From Gammaproteobacteria bacterium (GTDB lineage: Bacteria > Pseudomonadota > Gammaproteobacteria > SZUA-152), in contig DRKN01000093.1 in assembly GCA_011051755.1 (NCBI GenBank), forward strand, positions 1-37,032: a stretch of 37,032 nucleotides of DNA, written 5' to 3'. The notes beneath the pieces were generated by a model that was not told the origin of the DNA, searched no databases, and saw only the letters and a list, made by a program, of their open reading frames with translations. Each line of letters starts with the position of its first letter. The stretch's first letter is position 1. Made by a program: the position numbers and the translations under genes. This document shows, piece after piece, positions 24,935 through 32,360 of the stretch.

Positions 24935-25626
24935 ACGGTTAAATATTCCTTGATCAGCTCTTTGGAGAGATTGTCCACCTGGCCCTTGGCGACCGGACGT
25001 CCACGGTCGAGGATGCAGAACTTATCGGCCACCTTTTTTACAAAGGGTAGTTTTTGTTCCACCAGCAACACCGTCATACCCATTTCGCGGTTAAGCTTGC
25101 CGATGATATCGCCGATTTCCGCTACGATGTTGGGTTGGATGCCCTCTGTCGGCTCATCCAGAATCAGTAATTTGGGATCAATGACCAAGGCGCGTCCCAC
25201 CGCCAGTTGCTGTTGCTGGCCGCCGGACAGGTCGCCACCGCGACGTTGATGCATTTCTTTTAGTACCGGAAACAGTTCATAGATGAATTGCGGTATCTTA
25301 CGTGCACGGTCGGGGCGGGCCGGTAGGCCAATTTGCAGATTTTCTTCCACGCTCAGCATGGGAAAAATCTGCCGGCCCTGCGGCACATAGCCAATCCCCT
25401 GTTTTGCTCGTTGCTCCATCGGCAGGGTGTGCAGGGCCATGTCCCGGTAATGGATCTCGCCAGACGCAATCGGCAGGGCGCCCATGATGCAATTGAGTAA
25501 AGTGGTTTTGCCGACGCCATTGCGACCCATCAGGCAAGTGCACTCGCCTTCGCTGACATCAAGCTCAATATCCCACAGAGTGTGGCTTTGACCGTAAAAT
25601 TGATTGAGACCACGGACTGTTAACAT
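24931..25626 (-). CDS. urtE: Urea ABC transporter ATPase UrtE
   Basis: A 231-residue ATPase of the branched-chain amino acid (LivF-like) group. Walker A is GRNGVGKTTLLN, the signature LSGGQQQQLAVGRAL, Walker B LLILDEPTEGIQPNI. The start LTVRGLNQFYGQSHTLWDIEL is typical of UrtE, and the EGIQPNIVAEIG stretch distinguishes it from LivF proteins. It pairs with UrtD to power UrtBC. The urtD stop is 21 bases upstream. Confidence 0.95.
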   Translation of the reverse strand: MLTVRGLNQFYGQSHTLWDIELDVSEGECTCLMGRNGVGKTTLLNCIMGALPIASGEIHYRDMALHTLPMEQRAKQGIGYVPQGRQIFPMLSVEENLQIGLPARPDRARKIPQFIYELFPVLKEMHQRRGGDLSGGQQQQLAVGRALVIDPKLLILDEPTEGIQPNIVAEIGDIIGKLNREMGMTVLLVEQKLPFVKKVADKFCILDRGRPVAKGQVDNLSKELIKEYLTV

Positions 25627-25647
25627 GTGATTCTTTTGCTCATTGGC

Positions 25648-26478
25648 TCATTCACCGAGATAGACTTCGATTACCCGTGGATCTGACTGTACTTCGGCCA
25701 TGCTGCCCTCCGCCAGCACACTCCCCTGGTGCAATACCGTGACCTTGCGCGCAATGGAGCGCACAAAATCCATGTCGTGCTCCACCACGATGACCGTGTG
25801 TTTGCCGGCCAATGAAGTGAGCAGCTCTGCGGTACGCTCCATTTCCTGATGCGTCATGCCTGCCACCGGTTCGTCCACCAGCAGCAAGGCCGGCTTTTGC
25901 ATCAACAGCATGCCGATCTCCAGCCACTGTTTTTGACCGTGAGAAAGCTTTCCAGCCGGATCGCTAGCTAACTCGTTGAGGCCGATGATGGTCAGCACTT
26001 CATCGATCAATTCACGCTGTTCCGTGCTGAGTCTTGCCACCAGTAGTGGCCAGACCCGTTTGTCCTGTGACATGGCCAGTTCGAGGTTTTGGGATACCGT
26101 GAGGTTTTCAAACACGGTCGGTTTTTGGAATTTTCGTCCGATGCCTGCCTCGGCAATCTCCGGTTCGTCCATCTCCAATAGATTCAGGCGTTGCCCGAAC
26201 CAGGCCTGGCCCGTGTCGGGGCGGGTTTTTCCGGTGATGATATCCATCATGGTGGATTTTCCCGCGCCATTGGGGCCGATGATACAGCGCAACTCGCCGG
26301 TTTCAATGTACAGATTGAGATTATTGATGGCCTTGAAACCATCGAAACTTTTATTGAGACCTTCAAGGTATAAAATAATATTGTGACTGACATCAAGCTC
26401 AGGAGGTACAGCCTTTACCAGAAAATCAAAGACCCGGTCGCGACGTGAAAATTCGCGCAAGATCTGCATGGCTTTCAT
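25648..26478 (-). CDS. urtD: Urea ABC transporter ATPase UrtD
   Basis: A 276-residue LivG-like ATPase. Walker A is GPNGAGKSTMMDIITG, the signature LSHGQKQWLEIGMLL, Walker B LLLVDEPVAGMTHQE. The GMTHQEMERTAELL sequence and the LSHGQKQWLEIG signature are typical of UrtD. An unusual N-terminal extension of about 30 residues (MKAMQILREFSRRDRVFDFL) precedes the ATPase, as often seen in UrtD. ATG 26478 overlaps the urtC stop by four bases and has GGAGAG upstream. Confidence 0.95.
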   Translation of the reverse strand: MKAMQILREFSRRDRVFDFLVKAVPPELDVSHNIILYLEGLNKSFDGFKAINNLNLYIETGELRCIIGPNGAGKSTMMDIITGKTRPDTGQAWFGQRLNLLEMDEPEIAEAGIGRKFQKPTVFENLTVSQNLELAMSQDKRVWPLLVARLSTEQRELIDEVLTIIGLNELASDPAGKLSHGQKQWLEIGMLLMQKPALLLVDEPVAGMTHQEMERTAELLTSLAGKHTVIVVEHDMDFVRSIARKVTVLHQGSVLAEGSMAEVQSDPRVIEVYLGE

Positions 26479-27563
26479 GTTTTTTCTCTCCGCATGTTGC
26501 GCAGCCCGACAATGCCCTTGGGCAGGTATAGGGTGACCAGTATGAACAGGGCGCCCAGTGCATACAACCACATTTCGGGTAATGCAGCGGTAAAATAGGT
26601 CTTGGAATAGTTCACCAGCATGGCGCCGATGACTGCGCCATAGAGCGTACCACGGCCACCAATGGCGACCCAGATCAGTAGCTCAATGGAATTCAGAGGA
26701 GAAAATTCACCGGGATTGATGATGCCGACCTGTGGCACATACAGTGCACCGGCAACGCCTGCCATGATGGCAGAAAAAACAAAAACCCATAATTTGATGT
26801 TCTCGACCCGGTAACCGCAGAAACGGCTGCGGCTTTCGGCATCCCGAATGGCGACACTGGCCAGCCCCAGTCGCGAGCTGACGATGATTCGGCTCAACAC
26901 ATAACCGATGGCCAGAGCCGCTGCCGAGGCCAGGAACAGGGCGATGCGGGTGCTGTCCGCGCGCAGATCAAAACCCAGAATATCTTTAAAATCCGTCAGG
27001 CCATTGTTGCCGCCAAAACCCATTTCATTGCGGAAAAAGGCCAGCATCAATGCATAGGTCATGGCCTGGGTGATGATGGACAGATACACGCCGGTGACCC
27101 GGGAGCGGAACGCCAGATAACCGAACACATAAGCAAGTATGCCGGGCACCACCATGACCATCAATGCAGCGAACCAGAACTGGTCGAAGCCGAACCAAAA
27201 CCACGGCAGTTCCTGCCAGTTGAGAAAAACCATGAAGTCCGGCAACACCGGGTCACCATACACGCCGCGTTCACCGATCTGGCGCATCAGGTACATCCCC
27301 ATGGCGTAGCCGCCCAGGGCGAAAAAGGCGGCATGGCCCAGGGTGAGAATGCCGAGATAACCCCACACCAGATCGGCGGCTAGGGCGAGCAGGGCATAGG
27401 TCAGATATTTACCGAGTAGGGTAACGGTGTACGTGGACAGGTGAAAGATGCTGCTCTCCGCTACCAGTAGATTCAGCACTGGTACGACGATGCTCACGAC
27501 CAACAGGGTGGCCAGCAACCAGACGCCCGGCCGGTCATTTTTTAGAATATTCATCAACAACAT
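26475..27563 (-). CDS. urtC: Urea ABC transporter permease UrtC
   Basis: A 362-residue permease of the LivM type with about ten membrane segments. Typical blocks are YALLALAADLVWGYLGILTLGHAAFFALGGYAMGMYLMRQIG, a UrtC-type insertion with LNWQELPWFWFGF, the FGGNNGLTDFKDILGF segment and GVAGALYVPQVGIINPGEFSPLNSIELLIWVAIGGRGTLYG near the C-terminus. GGAGG lies 8 bases before the start. It follows urtB after a 3-base gap. Confidence 0.95.
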   Translation of the reverse strand: MLLMNILKNDRPGVWLLATLLVVSIVVPVLNLLVAESSIFHLSTYTVTLLGKYLTYALLALAADLVWGYLGILTLGHAAFFALGGYAMGMYLMRQIGERGVYGDPVLPDFMVFLNWQELPWFWFGFDQFWFAALMVMVVPGILAYVFGYLAFRSRVTGVYLSIITQAMTYALMLAFFRNEMGFGGNNGLTDFKDILGFDLRADSTRIALFLASAAALAIGYVLSRIIVSSRLGLASVAIRDAESRSRFCGYRVENIKLWVFVFSAIMAGVAGALYVPQVGIINPGEFSPLNSIELLIWVAIGGRGTLYGAVIGAMLVNYSKTYFTAALPEMWLYALGALFILVTLYLPKGIVGLRNMRREKT

Positions 27564-27566
27564 GAA

Positions 27567-29216
27567 TCAGTCCTCCGCCGCCCGGCCGCGTTGAGGGAAT
27601 AGCCCCTTGGGTCGTTTCTGTATGAACAGGATGATAAAAATCAGCACCAGGATCTTTGCCAGTACCGCCCCGGCCCAAGGCTCTATCAGTTTGTTGATGA
27701 CCCCAAGACTCATACCGGCCACCAAGGTACCCCACAGATTACCGACACCGCCGAATACCACCACCATGAAGGAATCAATAATATAGGCCTGACCGAGATT
27801 GGGACCTACATTGGTCAGCAGACTCAGTGCCACGCCGGCCAAGCCGGCAATGCCGGAGCCCAAGCCAAAGGTCAATGCATCAACCCATGTTGAGCGCACG
27901 CCCATGGCGCGCGCCATGGTGCGATTTTGTGACACCGCACGAACTTGCAAACCCAGGGTCGTTTTTTTCATCACCATAATGAGAGCCGCAAATACCGCCA
28001 GACAGAAAAGAATGATGTATAATCGATTCCAGGTTAGCGCCAACACTTCATTGATTTGCCAGGCGCCGGACATCCATTCCGGTGTCTCGACACTACGATT
28101 CAACGGCGAAAAAATCGTACGCACCATTTGCTGCAAAACCAGACTGACACCAAAAGTGGCCAGCAGGGTTTCCAGTGGACGACCGTATAAATGGCGAATG
28201 ACACTGCGTTCAATGGCAACGCCCACCAGCCCGGAAACAATAAAGGCCGCTGGAATGGCCACCAGTATCGAAGCGCCAATATTGTTCGGCATTAATAGCT
28301 GAACCACATAGGTGGTGTAGGCGCCGATCATCATGAGTTCGCCGTGGGCCATATTGATAACCCCCATCACACCGAAAGTGATGGCAAGGCCAATGGCCGA
28401 TAACGCCAGTACCGAGCCCAGGCTCAGGCCAAAAAATACTGTTTCGGCCTTGGCATAAAGATCACGTTTATCGTTGATCTTCTTGATGGCTGAGAGGGCC
28501 GCGTTTTTTAGTGCTTCAGTTGGTGCCTGATAGTTTCTCAATGCATTCATGGCTGAAGAATTGAGGCTTTGGGAAAGTGTTTCGATGGCTGATCGTTGTT
28601 CGGTTTCATTACCATTTTCAATCTGAATGACGGCCAGCAGTGTTCGCATGGTGGTAATTACCCGGCTGTCGGTTTCATTTTTTGCTGCTTTTTCAATCAA
28701 ATGGGAGGCGCTAAGATCGGGGTTTTTCAAAAGCTCCTGTGCGGCCGCCAGTCTGATGTCAGCATCCTTGTGTTTGAGCTGAATTACCGCGAGCAGTTGA
28801 CGAATGGTGCTGCGCAGACGGTTATTGACTTTTACTTTCTTAAAGCCGCGCCTGTTTTTCTGGCTTATCTGTTCACCATAAAAAACGGGGCTGAAGGTAT
28901 AGTGCTCCCCGGTTTCTTGTAAAAAATACAGTGCCTTGTTGTGTTTGGAGTAATATAGCTGTCCTTCCAGCATGGCCTTCATGACGGCAAGGGCTTGCGG
29001 TGGGTTTTGCCGTGCGATGGTTTCAAGGGCTTTGGCTTTGTTGTTGTAGTTTTTACTGGACAGCGTTTTCCAGGCATCATCCAGTAAATTGTTACCTGGT
29101 ATTTCTTCGGCCATAACCTGTGGGGCAGGGATACTGATAATGCACAGAAACAGCAATAGTGAAATCGGTTTTTTTACTAGAGCTGCTATTGAAAATGGCG
29201 ACATATGTGGTCTCAT
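27567..29216 (-). CDS. urtB: Urea ABC transporter permease UrtB with periplasmic N-domain
   Basis: A 549-residue protein. A signal-like segment (KKPISLLLFLCIISIPAPQVMA) leads into about 240 residues of soluble, helical, HEAT-like sequence with two similar units (RQLLAVIQLKHKDADIRLAAAQELL and RTLLAVIQIENGNETEQRSAIETL). The LivH-type permease follows from about residue 265 (ETVFFGLSLGSVLALSAIGLAITFGVMGVINMAHGELMMIGAY) with the usual membrane segments and the FMVVVFGGVGNLWGTLVAG block. The extra N-domain is a known trait of many UrtB proteins; its role is not settled. An ATG at 29204 is an alternative start. Confidence 0.93.
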   Translation of the reverse strand: MRPHMSPFSIAALVKKPISLLLFLCIISIPAPQVMAEEIPGNNLLDDAWKTLSSKNYNNKAKALETIARQNPPQALAVMKAMLEGQLYYSKHNKALYFLQETGEHYTFSPVFYGEQISQKNRRGFKKVKVNNRLRSTIRQLLAVIQLKHKDADIRLAAAQELLKNPDLSASHLIEKAAKNETDSRVITTMRTLLAVIQIENGNETEQRSAIETLSQSLNSSAMNALRNYQAPTEALKNAALSAIKKINDKRDLYAKAETVFFGLSLGSVLALSAIGLAITFGVMGVINMAHGELMMIGAYTTYVVQLLMPNNIGASILVAIPAAFIVSGLVGVAIERSVIRHLYGRPLETLLATFGVSLVLQQMVRTIFSPLNRSVETPEWMSGAWQINEVLALTWNRLYIILFCLAVFAALIMVMKKTTLGLQVRAVSQNRTMARAMGVRSTWVDALTFGLGSGIAGLAGVALSLLTNVGPNLGQAYIIDSFMVVVFGGVGNLWGTLVAGMSLGVINKLIEPWAGAVLAKILVLIFIILFIQKRPKGLFPQRGRAAED

Positions 29217-29264
29217 TTTGAATGCTTAAAACTCAAGGGTGCATCTAACAATCACCGATAAATA

Positions 29265-29319
29265 AAGGGGCATAAACTACAAACGAATCAACCATTCATT
29301 TGCAGCCTATGTCCCCCTT
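29265..29319 (-). terminator. Attenuator-like hairpin between urtA and urtB
   Basis: On the minus strand AAGGGGGACATA pairs with TATGCCCCTT (29265-29274), and the inner AAATGAAT with ATTCGTTT, giving a long interrupted stem followed by TTTATTTAT. Such leaky hairpins after a binding-protein gene usually lower expression of the downstream permease genes relative to the binding protein. Confidence 0.55.
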
Positions 29320-29380
29320 CTCTAAAAACGTGAAAATACAACTGTATTTTTTTCGATATTCATGTCACTCAATATCATGG

Positions 29381-30676
29381 CTAGTAGTTTTGGCCACTGC
29401 ACTTTTTCGTTTTGACATTGTAGCTTCCGCAAGACAGCGGTGTGCGCCAGTCCGCAATCAGATCCTTGGAGCCCGGTAGATAGTCGGACCAGGCATCACC
29501 CGCCACCAGCCCCGAGGTCTCCCAAACAATATCAAATTGGCCATCTTTCTGAATTTCACCGATCAGTACCGGTTTAGTGATGTGGTGATTGGGCATCATT
29601 GCCGAGTATCCCCCGGATAAATTGGGTACACTGACACCGATCAGCGCTTCCTGAACGGCTGAGGGATCCGTGGTGCCGGCTTTTTCAACGGCCTTCACCC
29701 ACATGTTAAAGCCGATGTAGTGTGCCTCCATGGGGTCATTCGTCACCCGTTTTTTGTCCTTGATGAACGTTTTCCAGGCACTAATGAAGTCTTCATTTTC
29801 ATCCGACTCAACGCTCATAAAGTAATTCCACGCAGCAAGGTGGCCGACCAGAGGCTTGGTGTCAAGGCCGGAAAGCTCTTCTTCACCGACCGAAAATGCA
29901 ATCACGGGAATATCTTCAGCAGAAATGCCCTGATTGCCCAGTTCCTTATAGAAGGGGATATTAGCATCGCCATTGATCGTCGATACCACCGCGGTTTTCT
30001 TGCCAGCACTACCGAATTTTTTGATATCGGAAACGATGGACTGCCAGTCGGAATGACCAAAAGGTGTGTAATTGATCATGATGTCTTTTTCAGCGACGCC
30101 TTTTGCAAGGAGATAGGCCTTAAGGATCTTATTGGTGGTGCGTGGGTAGACATAATCGGTGCCAGCCAACACCCACCGTTCGACACCAATATCATCCATC
30201 AGATATTCAACGGCAGGTATGGCTTGCTGATTCGGTGCCGCACCGGTGTAAAACACATTTTTTGAGGATTCTTCACCTTCGTATTGCACGGGATAGAACA
30301 AAATGCTATTGAGTTCCTCGAATACCGGCAGTACGGATTTACGGGAAACAGAAGTCCAGCAGCCAAAGACCACATTGGTCTTGTTCTTGGAAATAAGTTC
30401 GCGCGCTTTTTCTGCGAACAAGGGCCAGTTGGAGGCCGGATCGACAACGACGGCTTCGAGTTTTTTACCCAGTAGGCCACCTTTCTTGTTTTGCTCATCG
30501 ATGAGCATCAGCATGGTGTCTTTCAGGGTGGTTTCTGAAATGGCCATGGTGCCGGACAATGAATGCAATATACCAACCTTGATGGTGTCTTCGGCCCAGG
30601 CCAGACCCGCGCTGGCCAGGGATAAGGTGGTGATTGCCGTTGCTAACGCCAGTTTTTTCAGCGTTGTTCTTATCAT
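29381..30676 (-). CDS. urtA: Urea ABC transporter substrate-binding protein UrtA
   Basis: A 431-residue periplasmic binding protein of the type I fold. A signal peptide (KKLALATAITTLSLASAGLAWA) precedes DTIKVGILHSLSGTMAISETTLKD. UrtA-specific stretches include VVFGCWTSVSRKSVLPVFEELNSILFYPVQYEGEESS, VFYTGAAPNQQAIPAVEYL, RWVLAGTDYVYPRTTN and the C-terminal cysteine pair near LSCGSYNVKTKKCSGQNY. AGGAGA stands 7 bases before the ATG. The porin gene ends 33 bases upstream, so the two probably share a promoter. Confidence 0.96.
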   Translation of the reverse strand: MIRTTLKKLALATAITTLSLASAGLAWAEDTIKVGILHSLSGTMAISETTLKDTMLMLIDEQNKKGGLLGKKLEAVVVDPASNWPLFAEKARELISKNKTNVVFGCWTSVSRKSVLPVFEELNSILFYPVQYEGEESSKNVFYTGAAPNQQAIPAVEYLMDDIGVERWVLAGTDYVYPRTTNKILKAYLLAKGVAEKDIMINYTPFGHSDWQSIVSDIKKFGSAGKKTAVVSTINGDANIPFYKELGNQGISAEDIPVIAFSVGEEELSGLDTKPLVGHLAAWNYFMSVESDENEDFISAWKTFIKDKKRVTNDPMEAHYIGFNMWVKAVEKAGTTDPSAVQEALIGVSVPNLSGGYSAMMPNHHITKPVLIGEIQKDGQFDIVWETSGLVAGDAWSDYLPGSKDLIADWRTPLSCGSYNVKTKKCSGQNY

Positions 30677-30709
30677 GATCGACTCTCCTGTTCTGTATAG
30701 GCGGTATGC

Positions 30710-31846
30710 TTAAATCTGGAATTGCATGCCAAAGGTAACGGCGGTGGTGTCATCACCCTTGGCGCCACTGGCATTGGCGTCACCATTGGTCACATTCAGG
30801 TTTAATCTGAGATTATGGCCTGAGATCACATAGTTGACGCCTAGCTCGGTCAGTGAGCTGCTTACGCCTGCCGAGGGACTGTTATTGGTGTAGCGCACAT
30901 AAGGTTGATACATTCCCGGGCCGCCGGTGTTGCCTAGCAGATAAGCAAAGCTGGCAAAATAGGCCTTACCATCAAACATCGAAAAGACCGGTGTTGCCGC
31001 ACGGGTGGAGACGTCAAAAGACTTGTACTCCGCTTCGACCGTGACCGCTGCGCCACCGGTCAGCGGCTTTTCAAACAGGCCATCGATGGCATAGCCCGTG
31101 AATGAACCCGATTGTGTGAACGTGCCATATCCGTCATCCTGTGATTGAACCGAAAGGGCCAGGGTCAGGATGTCACCGCCTTTGCCAAAATAGGTGCTGC
31201 TGGTGTAGTAGCCCGGATTGGATTCCTGATCCAGGATGTTGTACGCAAAACGGGCCGTGTACAAGGGCGCATCACTCTGGTTTTCAGCACCGCTATAGCC
31301 ATCAAATATGCCGACCGCATACTGGAATTTTCCCAAGCTACCCCAGGCGGTGATGCCTTCGTCACGGCCGTAAGTACCGGCCACGCCATTGGCGCCATTA
31401 TTGATATCGTTGTCTGACGGATAAAGTGGAACGGTATATTGTCCCCAGGTCAGTCCATAAAACGGGCCATTCATTTCTATGCGATCAGCCGGGGTCAGCA
31501 TGCGGCCCATCCACACATTGAATGCCTTGCCGGGTTCATACTGGATGATGGCGTCCAGCACACCATATTCACCCCACATCTTGTCGGTGCCAAAATAGAA
31601 CTTGAAATCTTTAGTGGCTTGGCCGGAGACATACAGGCGCATGTTTTCCAGGTTAAAATTACTGGCGCGGCTGCTACCATCGGGTGCGGCATCACTCACC
31701 GAGGCAATGGAGGTGCGGATACCGGCGCCAAAACTGACCCAACGGGTATCGTCAATGACAATTTTCCCACCGGCCAGAGCCGGCGTGCTGCTTACAGCGA
31801 GTAGGCCACCCACAAGCAGTGACGTCCCAACTACATTTTTCATTTG
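30710..31846 (-). CDS. Outer-membrane porin upstream of urtA
   Basis: A 378-residue beta-barrel protein with a signal peptide (VVGTSLLVGGLLAVSSTPALA). The start of the mature protein (GGKIVIDDTRWVSFGAGIRTS), NFNLENMRLYVSGQATKDFKFYFGTDK and the alternating strand pattern, ending in FGMQFQI with a terminal hydrophobic/aromatic motif, resemble OprO/OprP-type (phosphate-selective family) porins. The natural substrate cannot be read from sequence; its place at the head of the urt operon points to urea or a related small amide. ATG 31846 has AGGA 8 bases upstream; a second ATG lies two codons later. Confidence 0.88.
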   Translation of the reverse strand, partial: QMKNVVGTSLLVGGLLAVSSTPALAGGKIVIDDTRWVSFGAGIRTSIASVSDAAPDGSSRASNFNLENMRLYVSGQATKDFKFYFGTDKMWGEYGVLDAIIQYEPGKAFNVWMGRMLTPADRIEMNGPFYGLTWGQYTVPLYPSDNDINNGANGVAGTYGRDEGITAWGSLGKFQYAVGIFDGYSGAENQSDAPLYTARFAYNILDQESNPGYYTSSTYFGKGGDILTLALSVQSQDDGYGTFTQSGSFTGYAIDGLFEKPLTGGAAVTVEAEYKSFDVSTRAATPVFSMFDGKAYFASFAYLLGNTGGPGMYQPYVRYTNNSPSAGVSSSLTELGVNYVISGHNLRLNLNVTNGDANASGAKGDDTTAVTFGMQFQI

Positions 31847-31964
31847 CATTTCGAGTTTCCTGTGGCTACAGCCAATGGCCGATGAGAGATCGACAAATGT
31901 CAATGGAAAGCGCTGAAAATGCGATAAATGAACAGTTCCGGCGGCTTTCTTGAGGTTTTAGCTG

Positions 31965-31994
31965 GATCCCGCAAGCACGAGTACTTGCAGGATC
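31965..31994. promoter_or_regulatory. 30-base dyad, candidate operator
   Basis: GATCC-c-GCAAG and CTTGC-a-GGATC face each other across eight bases, with ten of eleven positions per arm symmetric. The site is about 120 bases upstream of the porin ATG and about 370 upstream of the kinase ATG, so it suits activation of the urea operon. The likely binder is the LuxR-type regulator encoded after the kinase; this is inference. Confidence 0.5.
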
Positions 31995-32294
31995 TAAGTG
32001 CTAGTCTATCGATGCATGGACAGGGGGAGAATTCGTCATGTGGCACAGCGGCATACGTCAAATGACGCATGGTGGAAAAATGCTGTTTAGGCTAGGGGCT
32101 GTTCTCCATCATTTCGACCGTCCTGCCGGTGCGCATTTTTTGTCCGCCAAGGCGGCGCGAGTGCCGTGTGGTTGGTCCACATCAGCGAGCGCCAACGCCG
32201 TTGGGTGAACAATGAGCAGCGGCCCCTTTGGCGTCATTTATCAGCGAATTTGCGGTAGACTTACTCATATCGGTGTTTATCTCAGCTCATCTGA

Positions 32295-32335
32295 GCCGGG
32301 CGACTGACCGCCACGCGGTGGCGGCCAGTGCCGGC
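32295..32335. promoter_or_regulatory. GC-rich hairpin at the kinase start
   Basis: GCCGG...CCGGC, ACTG...CAGT and CCGCC...GGCGG arms nest around a short centre and give a 41-base hairpin that ends about 10 bases before GTG 32346 and 25 before ATG 32361. It could limit translation of the kinase message or be a small palindromic repeat. Confidence 0.5.
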
Positions 32336-32360
32336 GATGCAATAGGTGCAACAGATCTCG

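Larger units (their letters stand above)
31847..32360. promoter_or_regulatory. Divergent regulatory spacer between the porin-urt-ure operon and the sensor kinase
   Basis: About 514 non-coding bases that must hold the promoters of both divergent units. They contain a perfect dyad (31965-31994), a smaller CGTCA/TGACG dyad (32056-32067), CTCAG/CTGAG arms (32281-32295) and a long GC-rich hairpin next to the kinase start (32295-32335). I could not find a well-spaced sigma-70 pair or a proper sigma-54 GG-N10-GC site. Confidence 0.6.

Noticed and set aside
31971-31989. Sigma-54-like promoter in the divergent spacer (GCACG...TTGCA)
   Set aside because: The -24 GG is missing and the spacing to GC is one base too long, so it does not meet the GG-N10-GC rule; the symmetry is better explained by the dyad.
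32095-32120. Similarity of the segment GTTCTCCATCATTTCG to the left arm of the hairpin at 16406-16459
   Set aside because: Only a short stretch is shared, the complementary arm is missing and no boundaries can be set; probably chance or a very decayed copy.
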